From: Lachnospiraceae bacterium JLR.KK008
GTDB lineage: Bacteria; Bacillota; Clostridia; Lachnospirales; Lachnospiraceae
DNA: 64,000 nucleotides
Assembly: GCA_037015955.1 (NCBI GenBank)
Contig: CP143548.1
Span: 241,501-305,500, forward strand
Reading direction: 5' to 3'
Each line of letters opens with the position of its first letter. Position 1 is the stretch's first letter. The notes beneath the pieces are model-generated. The model had not been told where the DNA came from and searched no databases. It saw only the letters and a program-made list of their open reading frames with translations. Below are positions 33,265 through 43,001 of this stretch, one piece after another. A program made the translations under genes and the position numbers.

Positions 33265-34359
33265 ATGGAAGAGAGTGGGAAGCGCAGGAATAAGGAAAAC
33301 AATAAAAAGGAAAACAATAATAACGATACCTGGTATCCGGTGATGACCGTTCTGCTGATCTTTGTGACTGCTGTGACGAGTATTCTCACGGTTCATTTTT
33401 ATATGAGAAGACTGACGGTGGAGCAGGATACCCAGAAATATGACAAATATTATGTGATGATCGCAGAAAATACCAATGCGTCCCTCTGGCAGTCAATCTA
33501 TGAGGGAGCCTGTGAAGCCGGTCAGGAAGAAAACAGTTATGTGGATCTGCTGGACGGGATTATGGACAATGATTATTCAAAAGAAGATCTGATGCGGATC
33601 GCCATCTCTTCGGAGGTGGATGGGATTATCGTGGCTGCGGATGAGAGCGATGAGATGACAGGACTGATTGATGAAGCCGCGGCCAGGGGAATCCCGGTCG
33701 TCACGCTGTACGGAGATAATACGAAGAGCGCCCGGTGCAGCTTTGTGGGGATCGGCAGTTATGATCTGGGCAGAGAATATGGCAGGCAGGTATTGAAGGT
33801 GGCAAATGAAAGAGAGACGACGGATACCGCTGCCAGGAAGCGCCCGGTGCGGGTCATGGTGCTCGTGAGCTCCTACACACAGGACTATGGACAGAACATT
33901 CTTTGTTCCGGCATTCAGGAGACGATCGAGAAAGAAAAACAGGCAGGGATGGAGATCGAACTGTCTTTGTTTTCCACGGATGATGTCAGTATGTTTTCCG
34001 CCGAGGAGTCAATCCGTGATATTTTTATGGAAGAAGAGCTGCCGGACATTATTGTCTGTCTGAATGAGCTTAGCACGACCTGTGTTTATCAGGCGGTGGT
34101 GGATTACAATAAAGTAGGACAGGTCAGTATTCTCGGATATTATGATTCCGATACGATTATAAAGGCGATTGACAGAAATGTGATCTATGCCACGATCTCG
34201 ATCGATACGAGACAGATGGGCAAATATTGTGTGGAGGCGCTGACGGAATATAATACGACCGGCAACACAAGCCAGTATTTTATTGCAGACATTGCCCTGA
34301 TCAATAAAGAGAATGTGCACCTTTTTACAGGGGGGGATAATGAGAAAGATGTTCCATAG
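33265..34359 (+). CDS. Membrane-anchored sugar-binding sensor protein
   Basis: The 364-residue protein has a charged Asn/Lys-rich start, one membrane helix (~25-46: VMTVLLIFVTAVTSILTVHF) and an extracellular periplasmic-binding-protein type I domain (RbsB/XylF-like: DKYYVMIAENTNASLWQSIY, VDGIIVAADE, GIPVVTLYGD, FVGIGSYDLGREYG). It has no lipobox or full transporter partner of its own. It overlaps the histidine kinase gene and probably passes sugar binding to that kinase, as XylFII does with LytS/YesN in clostridia. Confidence 0.82.
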   Translation: MEESGKRRNKENNKKENNNNDTWYPVMTVLLIFVTAVTSILTVHFYMRRLTVEQDTQKYDKYYVMIAENTNASLWQSIYEGACEAGQEENSYVDLLDGIMDNDYSKEDLMRIAISSEVDGIIVAADESDEMTGLIDEAAARGIPVVTLYGDNTKSARCSFVGIGSYDLGREYGRQVLKVANERETTDTAARKRPVRVMVLVSSYTQDYGQNILCSGIQETIEKEKQAGMEIELSLFSTDDVSMFSAEESIRDIFMEEELPDIIVCLNELSTTCVYQAVVDYNKVGQVSILGYYDSDTIIKAIDRNVIYATISIDTRQMGKYCVEALTEYNTTGNTSQYFIADIALINKENVHLFTGGDNEKDVP

Positions 34360-35851
34360 AATACGCGGCTTATTCAGCTTTTCCCTGCAGGGAAAGATTA
34401 CAAGTATCTATATTTTGACGAATCTGCTTGTCTGCCTCGTCAATATCATTCTGATTGCGGGGATTGACCGCATGTCAAATGAGCTGGAACTTGTCTATGA
34501 AGATAACCTGCATCTGAATGAGCTGTCTACAGCGCTGGAGGATGTGCAGGACAGTATGACGGACTATCTGAACGCGAAGACGAGCGAATCGCTGGAAGAA
34601 TACTACAGAAATGCACAAAACTTTCAGACGCTGATCGAACAACTGGACGATGAGGTTACGGGAAATTCCTTCGCCCGGATGAAGCGGAATATCAAACATA
34701 TGTCCGGTCAGTATCTTGAGATCACAGATCAAACGATAGAGGCGAAGCGGGGCAGAAATGTGGAGAAATACCGAGTCCGTTATGAGAGCGCCACACAGCT
34801 GTACGGATATATTGATACCTATATCTATAGCCTGAACAATGAGCAGTTTAAATATAATTCCGAGAATTACAATACACTCGTACATGCGTTCCGTCTGTTT
34901 GAACTGGTCGGTGTGGGTGTGATGCTGATCGTCATGATCGCCAATGTATGTATCATTATCAAGCTGGTGAGCGCGATGATCGGCCCGCTGAAGACGCTGG
35001 CCGGATCGGCGGACGAAGTGGCCAACGGCAACTTTGAGATCGGGCTTCTGGAAGTGAGGGCCAGAGATGAGATCGGTGTGGTTACAAGAGCTTTCAACAA
35101 GATGATCGTCAGCATCCGGCAATATATTGAGCGTATCCGCCACAGCATGGAAGTGGAACGGGTGATGAAAGAGAACGAGCTGATGATGGAGGCACATTTA
35201 AAAGATGCTCAGCTGAAATATCTTCAGGCGCAGATCAATCCGCATTTTCTGTTTAACACACTCAATGCAGGCGCCCAGCTTGCGATGATGGAAGGCGCGG
35301 ACAAGACTTATCAGTATGTACAGAACATGGCGGAGTTTTTCCGCTATAATGTAAAAAAAGGCGATGAGACGGCGACCATTCAGGAAGAGATCGAGCTGGT
35401 GGACAATTATCTCTATATCTTAAATGTGCGTTTTTCCGGAGATATTCACTATGAAAAAAATATCGATCAGACATTGTTGCATGTAAAAATGCCGAGCATG
35501 ATCCTGCAGCCCATTGTGGAGAACTGTGTCAACCATGGGATCCGCGAGATGGCCGGAGAAGGCAGAATCCAGATTGCAGTTTATCAAACGGATGATATGG
35601 CCTGCATCAGTGTCCGCGATAACGGTGTCGGAATGAGCAGAGAGAAGATCGGCAAGGTTTTGAGCGGCGCGTGCCGGGAAGAGGGACTGACGTCCGGATC
35701 CAATGGTATCGGTATGGATAATGTAATCGCCAGAATGAAACTTTTTACTGAGCGGGACGATGTGATGTCGATCGTCAGCGAAGGGGAAGGCAAAGGCACG
35801 GAAGTGATCCTTTATCTGCGGATCAGAGAACGGGAGGAAGACAATGTATAA
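34340..35851 (+). CDS. YesM-type sensor histidine kinase
   Basis: The 503-residue protein has two membrane helices (~21-41 and ~190-212) around an extracellular helical domain, a HAMP domain (~213-265), a His_kinase domain with the phospho-acceptor in QINPHFLFNTL (~298-308) and a HATPase_c domain (PIVENCVNHGI N-box, VRDNGVGM, GSNGIGMDNV). ATG 34340 overlaps the upstream gene's stop. It should phosphorylate the YesN-type regulator that follows. Confidence 0.93.
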   Translation: MRKMFHRIRGLFSFSLQGKITSIYILTNLLVCLVNIILIAGIDRMSNELELVYEDNLHLNELSTALEDVQDSMTDYLNAKTSESLEEYYRNAQNFQTLIEQLDDEVTGNSFARMKRNIKHMSGQYLEITDQTIEAKRGRNVEKYRVRYESATQLYGYIDTYIYSLNNEQFKYNSENYNTLVHAFRLFELVGVGVMLIVMIANVCIIIKLVSAMIGPLKTLAGSADEVANGNFEIGLLEVRARDEIGVVTRAFNKMIVSIRQYIERIRHSMEVERVMKENELMMEAHLKDAQLKYLQAQINPHFLFNTLNAGAQLAMMEGADKTYQYVQNMAEFFRYNVKKGDETATIQEEIELVDNYLYILNVRFSGDIHYEKNIDQTLLHVKMPSMILQPIVENCVNHGIREMAGEGRIQIAVYQTDDMACISVRDNGVGMSREKIGKVLSGACREEGLTSGSNGIGMDNVIARMKLFTERDDVMSIVSEGEGKGTEVILYLRIREREEDNV

Positions 35852-37448
35852 AATCATGCTGGCAGACGATGAGGGGATCGTGATCGATTCCCTGAAATTT
35901 ATTATCGGAAAAGAATTCGGGGACGAGTGTATCGTGGAATATGCCAAGACAGGAAGAAGCGTCATTGAGCTGGCGGAGAAATTTCGTCCGGATATTGCGA
36001 TCATGGATATTCAGATGCCGGGAATCAATGGGATCGAAGCCATGAAAGAGATCCGCAAGAGCAACGATCATGTTCTTTTTATCGTGATGTCTGCTTACGA
36101 TAAGTTTGATTATGCCCAGGAAGCGATTAAGCTGGGCGTTCTGGAGTTTATGACGAAACCGATGGAACGCACGAAGATCGTGTCAGTGCTGAAAAAAGGG
36201 ATGGAGATAATCGAACAGGAGCGGGAGAAACGGAGCAATGATTTGCTCGTCAAAGAAAAGCTGGAAACCGTGGAGCCGATCATCGAGAGCGGACTGATCT
36301 ATAATATCTTGTTTCAGGAGCGGTTCGAGGAAGACATTGACAACTATAAAACGATATTGGGGATCGACAAAAGTCATGCCTATATGATTTCTATCGTCTG
36401 CGGAGACAGTCAGGTTGGAAGCCATATGACGAACGCAGTCGGCAGCAGTGTAAAGATGCAGCGGCATTATCAGGAAGTGCGCAGATATGTCAAGGAATAT
36501 TTCGACTGTATAGTGGGTACGGTGATGGCAAACAAACTGGCGGTGCTCGTTCCATATGAGAAAGAACGGATGGATTATAATGAACGGATCGGGCTGATTG
36601 ACAGAGCGAGAGAGCTTGCCCGCCATATGGGAAAGCGGATCGGCATCAGCTTCCGCATCGGTATCGGCAGAGTGGGAAAACTGACAGAAATGTCGAAATC
36701 TCACAGTGAAGCATTAAACGCTCTGCTGATGACGACAGGGAGTGTGGCTCATGCAGATGATCTGCCGATCGGCTGTGACTATGAGGAAGACTATCCAATC
36801 CAACTGGAGCAGCGTATGTTTGATGAGATCGAAAAGGGAAAGGTTGACAATGTGGCCTCTTCGGCGAATCTCTTTTTTGACTGGATGCTGGAAAATACAA
36901 GAGAGGATCTGATGGAGATCCGTCTGAAAATATTGGAGTTTGCACTTTGGGCGGAACACCTTGCCTATCTCAAAGGCGGTATGACTTACCAGTTTGACTC
37001 CAGACAGGATTACCTGCCTGCGGTCATGGGCACGGAGGATGCAGATGTACTCAGAAACTGGTTTGTGGAGAAAACGACAGGCGCCTGCCGGAATATTTCA
37101 GGGAAACGGGAGGAAAAGTCGAACAGTGTCGTTGAGACTGCGGAAACCTATATAAAAAATAACTTTAATAAAGACATATCTCTGGATGAGGTGTCCAGAG
37201 TGGTTAATATCAGCCCCTATTATTTCAGCCGGATATTTAAAGAGGGCACCGGGACAAATTTCATCGAGTATGTGACAAATATTCGCATCGAGAAAGCGAA
37301 GGAGCTGCTCGGTACGACCGAATATTCGATGAAGGAGATCTGTACGATGTGTGGATATGCGGACCCGAATTATTTCAGTCGGTCGTTTAAGAAGAGAGTC
37401 GGAGTGACGCCGACAGAGTACAAGGGAGGAGGCAGGGAAGAACTATGA
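35844..37448 (+). CDS. YesN-type response regulator with AraC output
   Basis: The 534-residue protein has a receiver domain (~1-120) with Asp55 in IAIMDIQMPG and acidic residues in ADDE, a middle linker domain (~150-400), and an AraC double HTH at the C-terminus (DISLDEVSRVVNISPYYFSRI, SMKEICTMCGYADPNYFSRSF, TPTEYK). It overlaps the kinase gene by 8 bp and the next gene by 4 bp. It probably activates the binding-protein and transporter genes downstream. Confidence 0.93.
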   Translation: MYKIMLADDEGIVIDSLKFIIGKEFGDECIVEYAKTGRSVIELAEKFRPDIAIMDIQMPGINGIEAMKEIRKSNDHVLFIVMSAYDKFDYAQEAIKLGVLEFMTKPMERTKIVSVLKKGMEIIEQEREKRSNDLLVKEKLETVEPIIESGLIYNILFQERFEEDIDNYKTILGIDKSHAYMISIVCGDSQVGSHMTNAVGSSVKMQRHYQEVRRYVKEYFDCIVGTVMANKLAVLVPYEKERMDYNERIGLIDRARELARHMGKRIGISFRIGIGRVGKLTEMSKSHSEALNALLMTTGSVAHADDLPIGCDYEEDYPIQLEQRMFDEIEKGKVDNVASSANLFFDWMLENTREDLMEIRLKILEFALWAEHLAYLKGGMTYQFDSRQDYLPAVMGTEDADVLRNWFVEKTTGACRNISGKREEKSNSVVETAETYIKNNFNKDISLDEVSRVVNISPYYFSRIFKEGTGTNFIEYVTNIRIEKAKELLGTTEYSMKEICTMCGYADPNYFSRSFKKRVGVTPTEYKGGGREEL

Positions 37449-38500
37449 AAAGAGTGATCGCTGTCTGTCTGCTAATGCTCTGCCTGCTGCCTATGCTCGC
37501 CGCCTGTGCCAGTGTGGATAACGGACAAAGCGAGCATGCGCTCGAGGAAGAGAAAAAATTGCAGATCGGTATGAGCTTTGACTCTTTTGTTATTGAGAGA
37601 TGGCAGAGAGACAGAGATGTGTTTGTGTCCACGGCCAAAGAGCTGGGAGCCGAGGTCAATGTGCAGAATGCCAATGGCAGTCTGGAGGAACAGAAGAAGC
37701 AGATCGAATACTTTATCGAGAAAGAGGTCGATGTGATTGTTATTATCTGCATCGATTCCGATGGATTAAAAGATTCTGTCGCCAAGGCGAAGGAAGCGGG
37801 CATCCGGGTGATCGCGTATGACCGTCTGATCACAGATGCGAATGTTGATCTTTACATATCGTTTGATAATGCCAGAGTCGGGGGAATGATGGCGGAGGCG
37901 CTGATCGACAATGGCCTGGCCGGCGGCTGTGTGCTGATGCTCGGCGGTTCCCCCGCAGACAGCAATGTACCTTTGGTAGAGGGGGAATTTAAAAGAATCA
38001 TGGACGAGAATGACGTGAATATCCTCGATTCGATCCATGCGGACGGCTGGCTGGCGGAAGTAGGCGCAGAATATATTTATGATCATATGGATATTGTTGC
38101 AGAGACGGATGCTATTATGTGCGGAAATGATGACATTGCGAGCCGGGTAGTGCCCGCACTGGCGGAAAAGAGATTGGCCGGAGAAATATTGGTAGTGGGG
38201 CAGGACGCGGACCTGGAGGCATGTCAGCGGATCGTGGAAGGAACGCAGGTGATGACTGTATACAAACCGGTGGAGAAACTTGCGCAGCGGGCTGCGGAAT
38301 GTGCGGTTGCGCTGGCGCGGGGAGAGGAAGTCACGGGTGCGGACATGACGATGATCGACAATGGAGCATACCGGATTCCTTATGTGGGATTGGAGCCGGT
38401 GAGTGTGACGGAGGATAATATTAATGAAGTGATCATTAACAGCGGCTTTCATCTGAAAGAAGATGTTTATCTGAATGTGCCAAGCAAGATGCCAAAATAG
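37445..38500 (+). CDS. Sugar-binding lipoprotein, XylF-like
   Basis: The 351-residue protein begins with a lipoprotein signal (lipobox LAAC, Cys ~21), followed by a XylF/ChvE-type binding domain: QIGMSFDSFVIERWQRDRDV, DVIVIICIDSDG, AGIRVIAYDRLITD, LYISFDNARVGGMMAEAL and VVGQDADLEAC. It overlaps the response regulator gene. It resembles the major binding protein that follows but has a shorter linker, so it may be a second ligand receptor or act as a sensor with the kinase. Confidence 0.88.
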   Translation: MKRVIAVCLLMLCLLPMLAACASVDNGQSEHALEEEKKLQIGMSFDSFVIERWQRDRDVFVSTAKELGAEVNVQNANGSLEEQKKQIEYFIEKEVDVIVIICIDSDGLKDSVAKAKEAGIRVIAYDRLITDANVDLYISFDNARVGGMMAEALIDNGLAGGCVLMLGGSPADSNVPLVEGEFKRIMDENDVNILDSIHADGWLAEVGAEYIYDHMDIVAETDAIMCGNDDIASRVVPALAEKRLAGEILVVGQDADLEACQRIVEGTQVMTVYKPVEKLAQRAAECAVALARGEEVTGADMTMIDNGAYRIPYVGLEPVSVTEDNINEVIINSGFHLKEDVYLNVPSKMPK

Positions 38501-38659
38501 AATAGGATTTTTTTGTGTCGCAGCAACTATGTCTGACAAAATTTTCCGGTTCTGTTATTCGGCTGGCAGAGTACTGTGAAAAATATACAGAAAACAACAA
38601 GTTTTTCCTGCCTGCATTATGGTATATTAATAGCATCAAAAGAAAGGGAGGAATTTCAG

Positions 38660-39877
38660 ATGAAAAAGAAATTACTTGGCGTTTTATTAAGCGCTGCAAT
38701 GGTTGCAACACTTCTGGTTGGCTGCGGCGGTTCCGAACCGGCTGCAACAGAGCCGGCAGCGGAAGAGAATGCTCCGGCAGCAGGCGATGAGGCAGCAGCG
38801 GATGAGGCGGCTGACGCTGATGCAGGCGAGGCAGCAGCTTCCGGCACAGGCAAGATCGGTATCTCCATGCCGACACAGTCTCTTGAGAGATGGAACCGTG
38901 ACGGTGCATATCTTGACGAGCAGTTTAAGGCAGCAGGATTTGAGACTGTTCTTACTTACTCGGACAATGACTCCGGAAGACAGGTAAACGATATTCAGAA
39001 CATGCTCGCTGACGGCGTAGATCTGCTCGTTGTGGCAGCTATCGATGGCGAGGCACTCAATACGGCAATGAATGAGGCTGCTGAAGCCGGTGTCAGAGTC
39101 ATTGCCTATGACCGTCTGATCATGAACGATGCGGTTTCCTATTATGTATCTTTCGATAACTATACGGTTGGTAAACTTCAAGGTCAGTTTGTTGTAGATA
39201 CGCTTGATCTTGAGAACGCCGGCGATAAAGTATACAACATGGAGTTTACGGCAGGTGATCCGGCTGACAACAATGCAGGTTATTTCTTCAACGGTGCGTA
39301 TGACACACTGAAACCTTATATTGACGCAGGCACTCTGAATATTGTATCCGGCCAGACAGATTTCGACTCCGTGGCAACCGATCAGTGGAATACGGATACG
39401 GCTCTTGAGAGAGCACAGAACGTTCTTTCTTCTTACTATGCAGACGGTACACAGCTTGACGTATGGCTTTGCTCCAATGACTCTACGGCTCTCGGTGTAG
39501 CTCAGGCGATTACATCCGACTATGCAGGCTCCAACTCCGTACTGATCACAGGTCAGGATGGTGACGAAGCAAACCTGAAGAACATTGTTGACGGCGTTCA
39601 GACGATGACAGTTTACAAAAATGTCAGCAATGAGTCCATCGTTACTCTGGCTCTTGCAAAGGCAATGATGGCAGGGGATACGATTGACGAATCTCTGATT
39701 CCGTCCTTCGGCATTGACTGTGCGTTTGATACAGAGTCTTATGAGACTTCCGCAGGCAATAAGTGCCCGTCCTTCCTGCTCGTACCGAGCGTGATCACAA
39801 AAGACAATCTGCAGGATCTGGTTGATACCGGCCTGTACACAATGGGTGATGACGGTTATCTTTCTGCAACAAACTAA
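38660..39877 (+). CDS. chvE: Multiple monosaccharide ABC transporter substrate-binding protein
   Basis: The 405-residue lipoprotein (lipobox LVGC, Cys ~22) has an Ala/Glu-rich linker (~25-70) and a ChvE/XylF-like domain: KIGISMPTQSLERWNRDGAY, VRVIAYDRLIMND, YYVSFDNYTVGKLQG, ITGQDGDEAN. ATG 38660 follows AAAGGGAGG; a longer frame to 38576 has no signal peptide. This is the main sugar receptor for mmsA/mmsB. A terminator between it and mmsA should give it higher expression. Xylose, glucose, arabinose and galactose are ligands of relatives. Confidence 0.9.
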   Translation: MKKKLLGVLLSAAMVATLLVGCGGSEPAATEPAAEENAPAAGDEAAADEAADADAGEAAASGTGKIGISMPTQSLERWNRDGAYLDEQFKAAGFETVLTYSDNDSGRQVNDIQNMLADGVDLLVVAAIDGEALNTAMNEAAEAGVRVIAYDRLIMNDAVSYYVSFDNYTVGKLQGQFVVDTLDLENAGDKVYNMEFTAGDPADNNAGYFFNGAYDTLKPYIDAGTLNIVSGQTDFDSVATDQWNTDTALERAQNVLSSYYADGTQLDVWLCSNDSTALGVAQAITSDYAGSNSVLITGQDGDEANLKNIVDGVQTMTVYKNVSNESIVTLALAKAMMAGDTIDESLIPSFGIDCAFDTESYETSAGNKCPSFLLVPSVITKDNLQDLVDTGLYTMGDDGYLSATN

Positions 39878-39905
39878 ATGTAGGATACAAATTGTAGACC
39901 TGAGA

Positions 39906-39936
39906 AAAGGGCGGGGCGTCTGCCTCGCCCTTTTTT
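39906..39936 (+). terminator. Terminator between the binding protein and ATPase genes
   Basis: AAAGGGCGGGGC-gtct-GCCTCGCCCTTT (39906-39933, one G-U pair) is followed by T residues. Within the transport operon it probably lets only part of the transcripts continue, giving more binding protein than membrane components. Confidence 0.85.
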
Positions 39937-39999
39937 ATCGAAACGATGATGTGATTTTCGGATAAAACGACAGAGAAAGAGGGAGAGGAGGAGGATCTT

Positions 40000-41535
40000 T
40001 TGGCTGATATTATTTTGGAAATGAAATCGATTACCAAAGAATTTCCGGGTGTAAAAGCACTGGACGATGTCAATCTGGTAGTAGAGCGGGGAGAGATTCA
40101 TGCGCTGATCGGAGAAAACGGTGCGGGAAAATCGACTCTGATGAATGTGCTGTCCGGCACTTATCCTGTCGGCAGTTATACGGGTGAGATTTATTATAAT
40201 GGGGAGCTTTGTCAGTTTAAGACACTGAAAGACAGTGAAGAAAAGGGAATCGTGATCATTCATCAGGAATTGGCGTTGATACCGCTTCTCACGATCGGTG
40301 AGAATATGTTCCTGGGGAATGAGAAGAAGAATAAATATGGATATATCGACTGGGATATGACTTACAACGAAGCCGAGAAGCATATGCGGCAGGTGGGATT
40401 GGGAGAGTCGGCCCAGACGCTGATCAAGGATATTGGAACAGGCAAGCAGCAGCTTGTGGAGATCGCGAAGGCGTTCTCTAAAAATGTAAAACTGCTCATC
40501 CTCGATGAGCCGACGTCTTCGCTGAACGATGAAGACGCGAAAATGCTGTTAGACCTTCTGATCGAGTTCAAGAAAAATGGTCTGACCTCGATCATTATCA
40601 CACATAAATTAAACGAGATCATCTATTGTGCGGATAAGGCGACAATCATCCGCGACGGTTCCACGATTGAGACGCTTGTAAAAGGCGTGGATGAGTTCAG
40701 TGAGGATCGTATTATCAAGGGGATGGTCGGACGCCCGATGGATGACCGCTATCCCTCCCGTGAGCACAAAGTGCGCAGGGAGATTGGGATGGAAGTTAAA
40801 AACTGGACGGTTTACCATCCGCTCTATCATGAGAAAGTTGTGGACAATAACATTTCTTTTAAAGTACATAAAGGAGAAGTCATTGGCTTCTCAGGACTTC
40901 AGGGTGCGGGCCGTACGGAGCTTGCCATGTCTATTTTCGGAAGGAGTTATGGCACGAACATCAGCGGGGAGCTTTATCTGAACGGAGAGAAAGTGGAGCT
41001 GAAAAATCCGGAGCAGGCAATCCATCATAAGCTCGCCTACGTAACGGAGGACAGAAAGGTCAATGGCCTGATTCTCGGCGAATCTATCCGGTTTAATACG
41101 ACGCTTGCCCGGATCGACAAAGTCTGCGCCAAAGGCGTGATCGATACGACGGCTGAGAAAAACGTAGCCGAAGAGATGACGAAGGCGATGGGGACGAAAA
41201 CGCCGTCCATTGAGCAGAAAGTCGGCAATCTGTCCGGCGGCAACCAGCAGAAAGCGCTGCTCGGTAAATGGATGTTCACAGAGCCGGATGTGCTCATTCT
41301 CGATGAGCCGACGCGAGGTATCGATGTTGGTGCCAAGTATGATATATACTGCCTGATCAATGAGATGGTGGAAAACGGAAAATCTGTGATTATGATTTCC
41401 TCCGAGATGCCGGAGCTGATCGGCATGTGCGACCGCATCTATGTAATGAATGAAGGAGAGCTTCGGGGAGAACTCGATGCGAAGGAAGCGACTCAGGAGA
41501 AAATCATGAGCTATATCATCAGTGCTGCCAATTAA
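40000..41535 (+). CDS. mmsA: Multiple monosaccharide ABC transporter ATP-binding protein
   Basis: The 511-residue sugar ATPase has two ABC domains. The first has Walker A GENGAGKST (~39-47) and Walker B LLILDEPTS; the second has the degenerate GLQGAGRTE and the signature LSGGNQQKALLG with LILDEPTRGIDVG. The layout is that of MmsA/GguA/XylG. The start is a TTG at 40000 after a strong GGAGGAGGA site. It powers uptake together with the permease directly downstream. Confidence 0.95.
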   Translation: MADIILEMKSITKEFPGVKALDDVNLVVERGEIHALIGENGAGKSTLMNVLSGTYPVGSYTGEIYYNGELCQFKTLKDSEEKGIVIIHQELALIPLLTIGENMFLGNEKKNKYGYIDWDMTYNEAEKHMRQVGLGESAQTLIKDIGTGKQQLVEIAKAFSKNVKLLILDEPTSSLNDEDAKMLLDLLIEFKKNGLTSIIITHKLNEIIYCADKATIIRDGSTIETLVKGVDEFSEDRIIKGMVGRPMDDRYPSREHKVRREIGMEVKNWTVYHPLYHEKVVDNNISFKVHKGEVIGFSGLQGAGRTELAMSIFGRSYGTNISGELYLNGEKVELKNPEQAIHHKLAYVTEDRKVNGLILGESIRFNTTLARIDKVCAKGVIDTTAEKNVAEEMTKAMGTKTPSIEQKVGNLSGGNQQKALLGKWMFTEPDVLILDEPTRGIDVGAKYDIYCLINEMVENGKSVIMISSEMPELIGMCDRIYVMNEGELRGELDAKEATQEKIMSYIISAAN

Positions 41536-41555
41536 AGGGAAAGGAGTGTTATAAT

Positions 41556-42749
41556 ATGTCAACGAATCAAGAAAACCAGAGCGGCGGTGAATTTAAATTA
41601 GGCGCTTTTTTGACAAAATACAGTATGGTCATCGCGCTTGTTATCGTATTTATTCTGTTTTATTTTCTGACAGGCGGCCGCCTGTTGTATGCACAGAACA
41701 TGTCAAACCTTCTGCTTCAGAATGGGTATGTGCTTGTCATGGCCTGCGGTATGCTGCTTTGCATCCTCACAGGTGGTAACATTGACCTTTCGGTCGGTTC
41801 TGTCATCTGTATGGTTGGGGGTGTGGCGGCAGTGCTGATCACCAATCATGGATTCAACATTTATCTGACAATTCTCATCTGTCTTCTGCTTGGTCTTGCA
41901 GCCGGTATTTGGCAGGGGTATTGGATCGGTTATGTGCGGATTCCGCCTTTTATTACGACTCTGGGCGGCATGTTTATCTTCCGTGGTCTGGGCCGGCTGA
42001 TCCTTGACAGCAAGACTGTGTCTGTGCAGGATCAGACATTTCTGAATATTTTTACGGCTTATATTAAGATTCCCGGACTTGACACGGAGAGCCGTATTTT
42101 ATCTCCGCTTGTCGTCGGTGTTATTGTCGTGGCCTTTATTATTTACAGCACCATTGCTTCCCGCAAAAACAAGGCGAAAAAAGGGTATCGCCAGAACAGT
42201 ATGCTGGCTGATTTTGGCAGCAGCGGACTGATTTCTGTTGTGTTGTTGGCTTATTGTTACCTGTTGTGCCAGTATAAGGGGATTTCTGTGATGCTCCTGT
42301 GGGTCGTTGCAGTCTGCCTGATCTATCATTTCATTACATCCAAGACGGCGTTCGGACGTTATTTTTATGCGGTGGGAGGTAATGAGAAGGCGACTCAGCT
42401 CTCAGGTATCAATACGAATAAAGTGTATTTTATTGCTTATTCCAATATGGGCCTGCTGGCCGGTCTCTGCGGTCTGCTCTGCCTTGCCCGTGTCGGCTCT
42501 GTCAACGGCTCCACCGGAACTTCTTTTGAGATGGATGCCATCGGTTCCTGCTTTATCGGCGGAGCTTCCGCATACGGCGGGAGCGGTACGGTTCCGGGCG
42601 TTATCATCGGTGCGCTTCTGCTCGGCGTCATCAACATGGGAATGTCGATCATGGGTATCGGCGATTCGTGGCAGTATGTGGTAAAGGGCGGCGTCCTGCT
42701 GATCGCAGTTATCTTTGACGTTGTTTCCAGCCGCAAGAGTGGAAAATAG
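41556..42749 (+). CDS. mmsB: Multiple monosaccharide ABC transporter permease
   Basis: The 397-residue BPD_transp_2 permease has about ten membrane helices and characteristic stretches CGMLLCILTGGNIDLSVGSV, TTLGGMFIFRGLGRLIL and AIGSCFIGGASAYGGSGTV. It is the length of MmsB/GguB. It begins 20 bp after mmsA with an AAAGGAG site and ends before a terminator. Confidence 0.95.
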   Translation: MSTNQENQSGGEFKLGAFLTKYSMVIALVIVFILFYFLTGGRLLYAQNMSNLLLQNGYVLVMACGMLLCILTGGNIDLSVGSVICMVGGVAAVLITNHGFNIYLTILICLLLGLAAGIWQGYWIGYVRIPPFITTLGGMFIFRGLGRLILDSKTVSVQDQTFLNIFTAYIKIPGLDTESRILSPLVVGVIVVAFIIYSTIASRKNKAKKGYRQNSMLADFGSSGLISVVLLAYCYLLCQYKGISVMLLWVVAVCLIYHFITSKTAFGRYFYAVGGNEKATQLSGINTNKVYFIAYSNMGLLAGLCGLLCLARVGSVNGSTGTSFEMDAIGSCFIGGASAYGGSGTVPGVIIGALLLGVINMGMSIMGIGDSWQYVVKGGVLLIAVIFDVVSSRKSGK

Positions 42750-42836
42750 AAAAGACGGAAACGGTAACAACTGAAAATTGAAATGATTGGTATGATAGAA
42801 ACATTATAAGATAGAAATATCAGAAAACAGAAAAGG

Positions 42837-42875
42837 AACCGGTGCGACAACGAAGATTTGTCCGCCGGTTTTTTT
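42837..42875 (+). terminator. Terminator of the sugar transport operon
   Basis: AACCGGTGCGAC at 42837 pairs with GTCCGCCGGTT around an A-rich loop and is followed by a run of T to 42875. Confidence 0.8.
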
Positions 42876-43001
42876 GTCTGCCTGCGTGGGACAGGTTAAA
42901 CGTAAGAAAATGAATAAAGTATTTTCTGAAGGGAATGTTTGTGGTATGATAAAAATATTCATAAGATTTTTTAATTTAATAAAAGTCACAAAGAGGTATA
43001 T

